Shown: positions 25,681-37,736, numbered from the stretch's first letter. The stretch: DNA of 64,000 nucleotides from Eutypella sp. D-1 (GCA_023313575.1 JAJTTP010000006.1:2356001-2420000); one strand, 5' to 3'. Notes: generated from the letters alone by a model not told the origin. A program made the numbers and translations.

Positions 25681-27767
25681 ACTAGCAGGCGGGTCGAGAT
25701 GGTTATATGCCGTCAGACATGTGGTTCGCGTTTCGCTTAGGACATCATCGCAACAAAATTACCAGGTCGCTTTGGGATGTATTTGTATGAAGATGATGTT
25801 GCATACTATCACAACCAAAAGGGGCAGGAGGGGCATACCATGCCAACTTGAGCCAACTTGAATAGCGCTCACTCCAATGAGTAGCTAGCGGAGGTGATGC
25901 AGCCTCCCTGAAGAAGGGAGGGGCCTGTCATGATTATGCTTGGAGCGTTGCGTTCAGAGGTCGTTTAGAGGGTCGTTCAGGGGGGTGTTATATTGACAGG
26001 TTCGTTCTTAACTCAGAGATACCCATACAGACAAGACCATATCATAGCTAGCGCAAGGTCGACTTCTCTCCTTATGCGGTATGCCAGGGTGCCAGGGATA
26101 TCGAGAAGGAGGTTCTCACGTGTAGAATCACGACTCTGAATTCTTCGGATAGGGGGATGATGACGCATGAAAATGTTCATAAGGACAGTCACCTACCTAG
26201 GTAGTTATCGATGCCTTTTTATTATTTCGCTAACAGATTTGGCTGTTTCATCTCATCTAGTGTATGTAGATGTGGCTGATACCTACTGAAGTATGGAAAT
26301 CTAGTAAACACCCAGGATATTCTTGCGTTCGTTTCCCTTTGCCCTTCTACACTCGTTGTCGCATGGATGTCTCAGACAATGTACTTCCAAGGTTGTATTG
26401 GATGCAAATCCTATTAGTTAGTACCATTGCCTAACCATTACCTAGCTACAAGTACTTAGGTATTAACTAAATGCCCCGCCGGGCAAGCGGGCTAAAAAAG
26501 AAGGACCTTCCCATTCATAGCACAACGTCATAGGCTTGATCGCAACCATACCAGCATCGAATAGTCCTTGGATAGTCGTAGCTGAACCGCATACTACTTC
26601 CTTCCCTAGGCTCTCTGGGTACACACGTACTAAGCCCCTGATGTCTTTTGCCAGGTAAATGGTTTCAATTGGATCAATTAGATGTGTATTACAAAAAAAT
26701 GTCCTCGCAGGTTCGTGAAACGGACTTAAGAACGTTGAGTGGGGGAGGGAAGTGGAGGGAACTTGGAATGGCAAAGAATGGCTAATAACGGACTTGACGG
26801 ATGGGCTTGATGGGGCCCATAGAAGTACTACATAGCTACTTGTTATAGTAAGTTAGTAGCAATAGTAACTAATCATACTCGTGGACCTACCTAGCTTAAG
26901 AAGATGTCACATGCAACCTCGAGCTACCCAGACTCGGACACATACTACTTACTTAGGTACTTTAAGGTAAAGTAAGTCGGGTAGGTATGTGTATAAGTAG
27001 GTATGTATAAGAGTATTCATCATCCATCGGGATGCTTCCAATTCGTGTCCCTTCTTACCATAACATTACCTAACTTATACCTCCGCAACCCACCTGTGAA
27101 TACTTTTTTCAGCACCTCCCAAGTCCTACCCAAGACCGTCCTGCCGTCTCAACCCACTTCGACTTGAACTTCCAAGGTTTGCTTCCAGCTAGGACCCAGC
27201 AGGTGGCTGCTTGCAGGTAGTTTATAGCACCACCACTTCCCTACTTACCTAAGTAGGTAGAGAGAGGTTCTACAGAAGCTTTACCTACAGTACAAAAGCT
27301 AGCCATTACCTCGCAAGGTACGGTACCCTACCTATACCTAAGCAATAAGCTTAGTGCCCTAAAAAGGTTTATACCGACAGAAAGCATAATCCAGCCGGCG
27401 CCTAAAATTAGAAGGTCTTAAAACTTCACATGATCTTAAAGCTGCATGAGAAGAGGCACCTGGGCAATTGGATCAATTTCATCGCAGACTCGTTTCTCAA
27501 TTCTGCTTGCCCGCCTATCATAGTTCTTGATTAAGCATTGTCATTACCTTGGATAGACGTTAGACGTTAGACGTTAAGACATTTAAGACGTTTAGACGTT
27601 TAAGACGTTCTTTACTTACCTACCTACTTACTACTATCACCAAGTAGGTAGGCGTCAAAGTCAAGTCAGCGTTTACCACATCTACCCAATAACTTGCAAG
27701 CCTTCGCTTTGAATAACGTCACCTATCTAAAACCCGCCCAAAGCCGCCCCAACCCCCGCGAGTATAA
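25681..27767. other. Intergenic between WAPL and Rheb
   Basis: 2.1 kb. No supported gene: a frame at 26463-26774 (-) has no ATG start. It contains TACCTAGGTAG at 26190-26206, a small perfect hairpin at 25903-25921, and the TTAGACG repeat listed separately near the Rheb side. Confidence 0.55.
27552..27610 (+). repeat. TTAGACG-type tandem repeat upstream of Rheb
   Basis: About seven units of TTAGACG/TTTAAGACG, 160 to 215 bases before the Rheb start codon. Each unit keeps an ACGTT core. Confidence 0.75.
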
Positions 27768-28812
27768 ATGCCGTCACCGGCCAAACAGCGAAAAGTCGCC
27801 ATCGTTGGCAGCCGTTCCGTTGGTACGCCTTCCTTCCTCCCCAGTCTAGACCACCATTACCGTCGCCACTACCGTCACCACCATCATCACCACCATCGTC
27901 GCTGCGGCATTATGGACTTACTGTTTTTGGAAACCATCTTTGTGATTTGATGTTTGCTGATTCGACCATGTAGGCAAATCATCGCTGGCCGTTCGGTTTG
28001 TCGACGGGCACTTCGTCGAAAGCTATTACCCCACCATAGAGAACACCTTTAGCAAGGTTATCCGATTCAAGAGCCAAGATTATGCGACCGAGATCGTCGA
28101 CACGGCTGGTCAGGTACGTTTGCTGTTGGCCGCGGGTAACAGATGTCCAACCTTCCTACTTGTCCAATTCCCTCCCCCCCTGCCTAGAGGGCGCCGGGAG
28201 CAAGAGGCATACATGCACACATGCACACACATGCACAACGGCCGCCGCCTCTTATCGTGAAACACCCCTGCGTGGTAGTCGCACCTACACGACATGCATT
28301 GGCTAACAAGAGCGGCACGACCTACGCTCGTTCCCTTCGCTATAGGATGAATATAGCATACTCAACTCCAAGCACTTCATCGGCATCCATGGCTACATGC
28401 TAGTCTATTCAGTCTCGTCACTGCCCTCCTTTGAGATGGTGCAGGTAATCCGAGATAAGATTCTCAATCATCTGGTCCGTGGCGAACCAACCCCCCCTCC
28501 CCCCCCCCTTCGTGCATGCAGGCTCATGATTGTTGCTGACAAGATCTCTCTCTCTCTCTCTCTCACGTACAGGGCACGGATTGGGTGCCGATAGTCATCA
28601 TAGGCAACAAGAGCGATCTGCGACCGGAGCAGCGACAGGTCAGCCAGGAGGACGGCAAGAAGTTGGCAGAAAAGTTCAACTGCGCGTGGACGGAGGCCAG
28701 CGCCCGGTACGATGAGAACGTGTCCAAGGCGTTTGAGCTCCTGATCGCGCAGATCGAGAAGTCCCAAAACCCCAACGAGGCCCCCGACGGCGGTAAATGC
28801 AGAGTCATGTGA
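27768..28812 (+). CDS. RHB1: Rheb-family GTPase
   Basis: Ras-superfamily activator of TORC1, about 186 residues. N-terminus MPSPAKQRKVAIVG, P-loop GSRSVGKSS (with the Arg-Ser that marks Rheb), effector YYPTIENTFSK, G3 DTAGQDEYS, then ILNSKHFIGIHGYMLVYSV, G4 NKSDL, G5 EASAR, and C-terminal CRVM, a CaaX box for farnesylation. At least four introns: after SVG (donor 27821), after TAGQ, after MVQ or NHL, and before GTDWVP. The introns hold ACATGCAC repeats (28209-28240), C runs (28490-28508) and (TC)n (28548-28564). The stop TGA (28810-28812) is followed four bases later by a G-rich minisatellite. Confidence 0.95.
28548..28564 (+). repeat. (TC)n tract in the last Rheb intron
   Basis: Eight TC units just before the TTGGGTGCC exon; preceded by C-runs at 28490-28508. 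Confidence 0.8.
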
Positions 28813-28815
28813 ACA

Positions 28816-28972
28816 AGGGGGGGGGAAGAGAGGGGGAGAGAAGGGGGGGAGAGAAGGGGGGGAGAGAAGGGGGGGAGAGAAGGGGGGGAGAGAAGGGGGG
28901 GAGAGAAGGGGGGGAGAGAAGGGGGGGAGAGAAGGGGGGGAGAGAAGGGGGGGAGAGAGAGAGAGAGTGAGT
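28816..28972 (+). repeat. 13-bp G-rich minisatellite downstream of Rheb
   Basis: Nine perfect copies of GGGGGGGAGAGAA with a fixed 13-base period starting at 28843, preceded by imperfect units from 28817 and ending in (GA)n. It begins four bases after the Rheb stop codon, so it is very likely in the 3' UTR, on the sense strand as G-rich RNA. Confidence 0.92.
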
Positions 28973-29940
28973 GAGCAACATCAGAATGGGCGGCCATACC
29001 CTAAAGGGGAGGAGAGCATAGACGATAGAAAACTAGACGGGCGTAGGGGTTGCTCGGGGCACCACCAGGCGTCTATAAGAACCAACCGTCCACCGAGACA
29101 GGAAGTTGGCAAGGTAAAGAAAGAGGTCCCCGGGGGGGTCATATATCAGGACAGCCACCATTTGGGTCAGACATCGAGTATACGTCCATCCATCCTTATT
29201 CACGGCCTGTAAATAGATATATATATATATATACTTAGGTAACTGAACTTATGCGTGGTCCAGGACGTACAGTCCCTTACGGACGTACCTAGTAGTAGTT
29301 AGCTAGGCGAATCCAAGGAATGCTTTTGTTTTTCAACCCAGTTCCAACCTTTTATCATACCTACCTACCTAGATAGGTATATACTGTGTACGTGATACAT
29401 AAAGGGGACATGCATGCATGGCACTTGATGGTATCTACATACATGGCTAGATATGCATTCAAGGGGGCATTGATACATCTGTTAGAAGAATAACTATCTA
29501 GAGTAGGTATTCGTTATCTTATCGGACGGCACTGGAAATGCCCCGCGGCGGGGTGAGATTTTCTGCCTGTGCATTGGAATGGAACAGGCTGCAAGAACGG
29601 GACGATTTAACCCCGCCATTTTGTACCCCTGCGGCGTACCACGGTCCGTACCTTATGACTATATACGGGACAGGAGCGGAACTTGCGAGTCTTCTCCGGT
29701 AAGTACGAGAGAAATCACCTACTTACCTACATGTAGTAGGTACCTAACCTCTTAATTTACTTGCATTGTACAACTCAAGCCAAATTCTTCTCTTCAGCAA
29801 GCCGTTTCATTGTCACCTCCAGTTGCTGTTGCGAACGAAGCCGCCGCCTCTCGATCAGGCCGTCACGGGAATTTTTTTTTTTTTTTTTACCATCAACACC
29901 ACACCACTACCACCACCAACACCACACCACCACCGCAAAC
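28973..29940. other. Intergenic between Rheb and seryl-tRNA synthetase
   Basis: Contains an (AT)n run at 29219-29232, GTACCTA-type motifs and a run of about 17 T at 29873-29889 in the probable leader of the synthetase gene. No other gene is seen. Confidence 0.6.
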
Positions 29941-32057
29941 ATGCTCGACATCATAGATTTTATTACGGAGCGCGGCGGAAACCCCGAGCAGATCAGGTGA
30001 GAGGAGAGAGAAATTGCTTGCTTGCTTGCTTCCCTTACATTGACCCCACAGTGACTAATTATTGAATTCGCCTGATCCGTTGGTGTGTAGGGAGTCCCAG
30101 CGTCGCCGATACGCCAACGTCGAGATCGTCGATGAGGTCATCAGCCTGTATGAGGATCACAGAAAAAGTTAGTTAGTTGCCATTGAGGGTTTCCTGGTTG
30201 GATTTGACCTCGATTTGACCTGGATTTGACTTGGATTTGACCCGGTCGAACATTCATGTTAATGTTTTACTCCGTACATTCATATAGCCCAGTATGCCGC
30301 CACTCAGATCAACAGCCAGATCAACGACGTAAACAAGCAGATCGGGCAGAAGAAGAAGGTAATGACTGACAGAGTACTCCCTGGGGCTATATTACCCATG
30401 ACTACCTACTGACCATTCTCCTGTCCACAACTATATAGGCAAAGGAGGATGCCGAGGATCTGTTGCAGCAGAAGGCCCAACTCGCCAAGGAGAAACAAGC
30501 CCTACTCGACTCAGCTGCTCAGAAGGACGCTGCTCTGAAGACAAAGGTCAAGACTATCGGAAACATCGTTCACGATTCAGTGAGTCACCTCCTGGGGATA
30601 GGGGGTGTATGGGGGGGATGGGGGGGGATATATACTGAGTGCTCCTTGCTAATGGCTAAACTTGTGTGCCATAGGTCCCCATTAGCGACAACGAAGACAA
30701 CAATACCGTGCTCAAGACTTGGGCCCCAGAAGGCGTCACGGTTGAAAAAAAGGACGTTCTGTCCCACCACGAGGTCCTCACGCGCCTAGACGGGTACGAT
30801 CCAGACAGGGGTGTCAAGGTTGTCGGACACAGGGGTTACTTCCTGAAGCAGTGGGGCGTGTTCTTGAACCAGGCCCTGATCAACTACGGTCTCGAATACC
30901 TCTCTTCCAAGGGCTTCACTCCCCTTCAAACCCCCCAATTCATGCTCAAGGACTACATGGGGAAGACTGCCCAGCTTGAACAGTTCGACGAGGAGCTGTA
31001 CAAGGTTGTCGACGGCGAGCCCCAGAACGACAAGTATCTGATTGCCACCTCCGAACAGCCCATCTCAGCCTTCCACGCCGATGAGTGGATCATCGCCAAG
31101 GACCTTCCCATCAAGTACGCCGGTTTCAGCACCTGCTACCGGAGAGAAGCCGGCTCGCACGGCCGCGACGCCTGGGGCATCTTCCGCGTCCACCAGTTCG
31201 AAAAGGTCGAGCAGTTCGTCCTGACCGATCCCGAGAAGTCATGGGAGATGTTCGATGAGATGTTCTCCACCTCGGAGGAATTTTACAAGTCTCTCGGACT
31301 GCCCTACCAGGTTGTGGCCATTGTTTCGGGCGCGCTGAACAACGCTGCTGCCAAGAAGTTCGACCTGGAGGCTTGGTTTCCATTCCAGGGAGAGTACAAG
31401 GAACTGGTGTCCTGCTCAAACTGTACCGATTATCAATGGTAAGTGCCATGACAGCCACCACCGGCATCCGCATTTCATGAGCTAACATATGTACAGTATG
31501 TCTTCAAACCGGTGTCGGCGTGGCTACTTGTTCGCCATGAATATCATTCTTCTCCTTCACCTACCCCGCATACATGTATGCTAACGTGTAGTAGCACGTG
31601 GCCTGGAAATTCGGTTTGGCACCAAGGCGCAGACCGAGATAAAGAAGAAATACGTTCACTGTCTCAACTCGACACTGTGTGCGACTGAGAGAGCCCTGTG
31701 CTGTATATGTAAGTACTGCCCTTGAGTCGCTGGGTAGACATAACGAGAAATACTGACATCTGTCGTCCTCGATAGTGGAGAACTACCAAACCGAAGAGGT
31801 AAGCCCGCCTGAATAAACATCGGAAAAATTATGAGACTGACTGTTCCATCTAGGGTCTCCGGGTACCGGAACCGTTACGGAAGTATCTCCCTGGGGCTCC
31901 CGAGTTTATTCCTTTCGTCAAGGAGCTACCTAAGGACAGCACATCACAGAAGGCGAAGGGCGGTGCTAAGGCTGACAAGACTGTCAAGCAAAAAGCTGCT
32001 GCTGCCGGCGCGGCGGTTGCCGAGGCCGGGGAGAAACTGAAGGACATGGCTGTATAG
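29941..32057 (+). CDS. SES1: Cytosolic seryl-tRNA synthetase
   Basis: Class II synthetase that charges tRNA-Ser, about 475 residues. The N-terminal tRNA-binding coiled-coil arm runs from [19 protein letters not shown] to [13 protein letters not shown]. The catalytic core has [29 protein letters not shown] (motif 1), [36 protein letters not shown] (motif 2, in two overlapping parts) and [14 protein letters not shown] Lys/Ala-rich C-terminal tail is usual in eukaryotic cytosolic enzymes. About seven introns. The junction after CSNCTDYQ (31438) is odd: the standard donor at 31439 and the exon LEIRFGT (from 31595) do not join in frame unless a 17-nt microexon (31497-31513) is used. A GATTTGACCT repeat fills part of the second intron (30200-30243). 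Confidence 0.95.
30200..30243 (+). repeat. 10 to 11-bp tandem repeat in seryl-tRNA synthetase intron
   Basis: Four imperfect copies of GATTTGACCTG in the intron following the YEDHRK exon. Confidence 0.75.
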
Positions 32058-33509
32058 CTTGGCCTGTATTCCCCTCCCCGGAGAAAGGGTGGACTAGTGA
32101 AGGTTAAATGAGACAGCCGCCCTCATCCAGAAGAGATAAAGCCATATAGCACAGCAATATTGCTCGGGGTTTTATGAGAAACCCTCGGGTTACCCAATCG
32201 ACGCCATTCCCATTGAGGGCTGGATGTTATTGCAATTACTTAGATTTACCTGCCGGTCTGTCTATGATCTGCGTTTAGAACTAGGAGATGTCGAAGTACC
32301 GGATGCAGTACACTTGCAATTTGCCATTTAGTTATGGAGATGAGGTGAAACATACCGGTTCAGTTATCAATCCGAAAAGGCCCGGCTGGATGGCCAGCAA
32401 GCCAGTTCTGCTTGTGGTATGGTATGCAATGTCTCAAAACAGAGAAGGAATGCCTCTGCAACAAGAAGAACATGATATTGCTCTAAGATGCATTGCATTC
32501 TTCAACCAATTACAGCCCTGATATGCTATTTTATACGAATGCAATTATCAAGAAAGCTTTGGCTTCTGGCTAGTGGGAGGCTTGGTGCTAAATATTTATG
32601 GCATAATTGCATTATGCATCAGGCATTAGGCATCAGCTTAGCAGGTGGTATAAATGACTATGACTTCTTTGTGCATTATTGTAGATGGGTAGTTGACAAC
32701 CATTTGAGCACTTACCAACAACCACTCTCTATTCTTACCCAGCCAGCCAGCCAGTCATTGACAGTCTTGTGACATTCATGTGAATATCAGCTGCAAGGCA
32801 TATAAGGTCTTGCATATATCTTCTTTATAAATCATGCCTTAGGTTGCAACTATACCTGAATCTCAAGTCTTGGACATCCAATCACAGACAAGTCGTGCAT
32901 TTCCATCCGATCGAAGCAACATATCAAAGCAACAGATCAAGGCAACGGCTGACGTATTACTGGCTGCTGGTCCGTAGATGTTAACCTGTGTGCTAGTAGA
33001 CATTGACTGCTTAGTATCTCACTTTGAGGTATCTGATCTGAGTCTACAGCTGTTTTGACTCGCGCTGCCTGCCCTGTAGCCACATCCATCTCCTTTTAAT
33101 AAAACATATATCTTCCTTCTTTTTTTTTAAGGTGTGGTTATAGTGCGTGATCTGGTCCTACACACAGGATTGTCATGTATGCCAGGGCCAGTCAGCAACC
33201 CCTAACACGCAGCTAGCGACTAAGCAATCCGCATTTCACCTTTGTTCACTACCTGGACTACCATATTACCTATACTACCAATTCAAGGCGTTTGGGTAGA
33301 CCCACGTGTAATAACTGAAGGGGCCATATAGTAAACAACATCTGCTCCGGCCGGAGTAGTCTTGGTTCTGGCTTCTACCACCCCACTGCCCACAATCCAA
33401 GCCCTCTTGGATCTTCCATTCTCTTCAACTCTGGGAACAGATCCTACCCACCTCGTTCTCTTCCTACGTATGCCATTTACCAGCAAGTAAATGATCATTA
33501 GAGGACGAG
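32058..33509. other. Intergenic with a CpG-depleted block
   Basis: 1.45 kb between the synthetase and the C78 peptidase gene. The part from 32401 to 32880 has one CpG in 480 bases and is rich in TG and CA, unlike everything around it. Two overlapping open frames (32288-32521 and 32488-32772, +) lie in it but show no known domain. It may be a decayed mobile element. Confidence 0.6.
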
Positions 33510-35447
33510 ATGTCTGAGATACCACGCTGCCCCTTCTGCGACTTCAAGGCAGATGAGGAATATGCTATGCTTCTTGTAAGTCATCCACCCATCCCCGAGC
33601 CCTATAGATCCCCAGTCACTGAATATCTTCGTGCCCGTAGCATGTAGAAAAGCTGCATTCGGAGGGGAAGTCCCCGTTCGTTGTCGACAATGCCGATGCC
33701 GATCCGAGGCAGTCAGCAGGCAATACCAGCGATGATGACGACGAGGAGGCGAGCATATTCGCCGACTGTCCTGTTGAAGGTTGTGGGGAGGTCATCACCC
33801 TAGCTGAACTAGAGGACCACGTTGAGTTTCACGCCGCCGAAGAGTCGGCTTCGGCGGGGAGTTTAGTGAGTTCGCCGGCGCCAAGCCTAGGCTCCTTGTC
33901 TAGAACCCGTGACCAGAGCGAACACTCCCATCGCAAAGATCGTCGTCGCCATGCGGACGCCTCCCCCGCGTCTGGGAACCGGAGCAATGCCGATTCGATC
34001 CCTAGGTGGAAACGAATTCTTGGTATGCCAGCTCCATCGTCGTCGTCGTCTAAAACTCGGCCTGAGGCCAGCTCTAGGTCTAGCGGGGAGGACGACCCCG
34101 GAAAGAGGCTCGGTGTAAGACCTATAAACCTGCCACCCGTGCTGTATACAGCTAGTTTCTCACATAACACACAGAAAGCCGACCTAGGCCGCTACGCCCA
34201 CGAGGACAGGATGCCCGACAGACTTGTTTCCCTACTACGCAGGGGTCGCTATATAAGCTCAGAGGGTAGGCAACGACTTGGATATTCAAACCCGGCTAGA
34301 CGAATTATCCAGCTAACGAGCACACTCCAGGCGTCATTCCTGTAATTAGGCAATTGTTGGAACAGAGTGCCACAACCCGCTATGCTTACCTCTGCCACCC
34401 GTGCGTGCAGCACATCTCGAAGCTGAGGAGAGAAGGTATATCGGCCAAGCCATCACCGTTCAGCAGTACGCCATCCTCTAACCATGCCCTGTCTCATAGG
34501 TGGCTTCTGCGGTTATCGAAATATACAGATGATGACGTCCTACATCATTGGCAGCCAAAGCCGCGGAGCGGAGCTTTTTAAGAACAAGATTCCCAGCATC
34601 TTCCGCATACAGGACTATATCGAGCATGCCTGGGATATGGGCATCAACGCTCACGGAAGACAGGAAACGGGCGGTATCAAGGGCACTCGCAAGTATATCG
34701 GAACACCAGAGGCGCGTTTACCCTATCAGCCTTCCCCTGCTGCTCCTTTGGCTCTTATATGAGCCCCCGAAGGACACTCAAGCTGACTCTGACCTCAAGC
34801 ACAGGCCCAGGCACTTTTCACCGGTCTCCAGATACCGTAAGCAAGCAGTCAACCAGATCTTAATTCGAAGCAGCTGCTAATCTATTCTCACCAATTTTCT
34901 TCTGTATCTAGATGTGAGGTACAAGCGTTCAAGAGCGCCGCGTCTCGGATAGCTGAGATGACCCTGCTTGACGCGGTCGAGAAATATTTTCAGTCGGCTC
35001 CATACAACATACAAGACAAAGTGCGCTGCACGTCGTTACCGCCGATCTACTTCCAGCATCGAGGTGAGCCCGCCCCTTCCTTCAAAGCTACTGCAAGCGA
35101 ACAGGTCTATATATAACAACGGCCGGCTAAAATGAACAACCCGCAGGGCACTCACTCACCATCTTTGGCCTGGAGAAGCGGACGAATGGCGAGACAGGAC
35201 TCCTCGCGTTCGACCCGTTCTTTCGAGACCCCTCCGTCATCACCGAGCACGCGGGCAGAAGGATTAAGCATCGGAACCCCGACTCAGCGCTGAAGTTGTA
35301 CCGACGAGGCTCGCGATACCTCAAGAAGTACCACGAATTCGAGATCCTTAAGTACGTCTAAAGTCATTACGAGATACATGTCTAATGAGGATATACCGCC
35401 CGCAAATTCACTTCTAAACTAACGCACCGCTTTTTAGGCTGGCCTAG
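33510..35447 (+). CDS. C2H2 zinc-finger C78 cysteine peptidase (ZUP1/Mug105 type)
   Basis: Family of UFM1-specific-protease-fold enzymes; human ZUP1 and fission yeast Mug105 cleave ubiquitin chains. About 480 residues. Two N-terminal C2H2 fingers: CPFCDFKADEEYAMLL-HVEKLH (exon junction inside) and CPVEGCG...LEDHVEFH, which probably bind ubiquitin or nucleic acid. A Ser/Arg-rich linker follows. The peptidase core has GGFCGYRNIQMM with the catalytic Cys, NAHGRQETGGIKGTRKYIGTPE, IYFQHRGHSLTIFG with the catalytic His, and LLAFDPF with the Asp. The last exon adds only KLA and stop after an intron at 35353. About six introns. The start ATG at 33510 gives MSEIPRCPFC. No UFM1 is implied: most fungi lack that pathway, so a deubiquitinase role is the better guess. 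Confidence 0.87.
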
Positions 35448-36205
35448 AGGGAATATCGGGAATGGTATCTATCATGGATGACGGGTGATGAAGGTCGTAT
35501 ATTTGTGTTTGGTATGGTGCTCATGGGCTCAGAATAGCGGCATCTAGGTCAAGAACAGGGCTGAACATAGAGCTAGAGGATTGTAAAACCAGGTGGCTAT
35601 CAGTAAGGGTCGATTTACTACGCGTGCTTCTAAGCAGCTACCGCTAAATAGTACGATCTCTGCTGTCCATGTCCTCCGGCCGCCTCAAGGCCATACGCAT
35701 CGCTGGTGAGATAGATTACCGGGTGATCGCACTTTCTAAATATACATGCGCTTACAGTGCTGCCCTAAATGCTACCTGTCTCAAGTGGACGGGAGAAGTA
35801 CGTGTGTATTTTGCATAGCCAGTTCCATGCCCGAAAGGATGGCTGGCTTCCGCACCTGCTGCCCGCGTAATCCAGACTGCCATTAATCAGGGGAAGACAA
35901 GTACCCCAAAGAGACCAGAAAGCTGTATCTAGGAGCTAGAAGGCGGCCTGGTTGTCTCGACAGTAGGCCAACTGGCTTAGTCCCCGAAGGAGGGATCAAT
36001 CTTGTTGATACGGAGATGAAGGTAAATGATGGGGCAATTCATGTTTTAGTTTCGGATAGCGTTGATGGTCGTTTCCGCATGCTTGAAAGGGTCTGTCTAT
36101 AACTTCTTTCTAAAACCAAATGGAAAAAGGGGGACAATCCCCTCCATTACAGGGTATATTCTTCAAACCCTTCTCCGAGACGCCAGCACCTGCCGGTCCC
36201 GGCCC
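35448..36205. other. Convergent intergenic, peptidase/HAM1 3' ends
   Basis: 760 bases without open frames of note. Nothing else is recognised. Confidence 0.6.
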
Positions 36206-37185
36206 TCACTCCTTTAGACCACCACCCTCGATCCACTCGCGCAGCTTCTCCAGCGCCCTGAAGCGGTGGGATATCTTGTTCTTCGCGACCTTGTCCATCT
36301 CCGCGTAGCTGTATGCGAGGACGCGCGTTAGCCGATTCATCCGTAAGGTCATGAATACTCAGGCAAGAAAGAAGAAGGGGGAATGCGGCATAAAGGGGAA
36401 CCTACGTCTGCCCGTCATATTCGAAGATAGGGTCCCAGCCTACACGAGAACATCTGAATTAGCTGAAGTGCTACATGAATAGAAGGTGTAAGGGGTCGGC
36501 CAGCAGAGGTATATTAGGGTTTGAAGTCTTTCCCTCGCCTTCGCAACATACCAAAATTCGCCGGTCCCCTGGCGGGTACTATCTTCCCCTGTCTCCGAAG
36601 TCAGTTATTAAACAACAGCGGAATCCAGTGCCTCGTCGCAGGTTGTCGAACGGTGGCATGAAACGTACATCAGTCCGGCCCTGGAATAGGATGGGCTCGT
36701 GGCCGGGGCCCCTCGAGAAACCGAAAGTGGCGACAGCCTGAGCTGACTTGTCCTCGTACGCCACCAGAAGATTGTTGAGGCCCTCGTGGCCGATAGAAGC
36801 CATGAACCATTTACTGAGAAAGCGACCGCCACGTCAGTCAAACGTTCCTATGTCTTTCAAATTTACGTCCAACGACAATCAACCCCCGCACCCCACCCGA
36901 ATTTTAGTAGGGCACGGTTCACTCTACGGGAGGGACTCACACGTAAGGACCCGGCAGGCCTTTTAGGGCATTGAAGCACAGGCAGGTATCCTCGACGAGG
37001 ACGGGGCCCTTGACAGTGTCGGCGGCGGCGCGGCACTTTGCGATAGTGACCTCGTCGACGGTACCCTGGATCTCGGGCAGGTCGAGGGCCTGGCTTCGCA
37101 CCTCGATGGCGGGTTCGAGGATAGCCTTGACCTCGGCTAACTTGTTGGCGTTGCCGCTGATGAAGTTCACCACAGGAGGTGCCAT
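36206..37185 (-). CDS. HAM1: Inosine triphosphate pyrophosphatase
   Basis: Hydrolyses ITP, dITP and XTP to monophosphates, cleaning the nucleotide pool. About 186 residues. [19 protein letters not shown] carries the SGNxxK substrate motif, followed by [48 protein letters not shown] and GPANFGWDPIFE. The C-terminus has [19 protein letters not shown] and ends GGGLKE. Four introns with clear GT-AG ends (for example after GPYV and after QGRTD). The start is at 37185 and the stop at 36206-36208. FAP7, another nucleotide-handling enzyme, lies upstream in the same direction. Confidence 0.95.
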
Positions 37186-37736
37186 GTTGTGGGTTTTTTT
37201 TTTAATATTTCGTTCTATGGTGTGAGGGGCAGGGGGGGAGAGGGGCCAGTTAGGATGTCTTGATCGCGTTGCTTTTCTTTTTTCTGGGTACGTAAGACAA
37301 CAATTCACACAAGAAAAAAAACCTCAGGTGGACTCCAACCTTTTATAACTTATATGTCTGAAGTGCTTCCGCAATTCACAACTTACAAGTTGAGAGGGCT
37401 GGCAAGCTGGTTGGCTCAACGGGTCGGCCAGTGACACATTCGGCGATATGCATGATATTACGTCTAAGTAGATAACCCCTCGGTACGCATTCGTAACTAC
37501 CTATCGCAAGCCAGAAGGAAGACCCACCTTAGCCGATATGCAACAATCCGATGATATACAGTGTTAAATCACGGTCGAAGTACGTTTTTCTGCAGCTCGG
37601 CAAGCCTGATACCCAGTCTCCCAGTCTCATGGGTGACGATAGGGACGGGATTTAACGCTTACAAATGTAGATATAAGGTATATCGACTTCAGCAATGAAT
37701 TTTCATAGTTCGATTTCTTCCGACCGTCCCTGCTAT
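37186..37736. other. HAM1 promoter / FAP7 3' flank
   Basis: 550 bases. An A/T run near 37192-37203 lies in the HAM1 leader. No gene is seen. Confidence 0.55.

Noticed and set aside
25903..25921. Perfect 7-bp hairpin CCTCCCT/AGGGAGG downstream of WAPL
   Set aside because: Too short to be meaningful in a eukaryotic 3' flank, with no T run or known element.
26463..26774. 103-codon frame on the minus strand
   Set aside because: No ATG start (it opens at TTG) and no family resemblance.
28816..28972. CRISPR-like array
   Set aside because: The repeat is a simple 13-bp minisatellite without spacers, in a eukaryotic genome.
32288..32772. Two overlapping plus-strand frames as a gene
   Set aside because: They coincide with the CpG-depleted block; openness is explained by composition, and no domain is visible.
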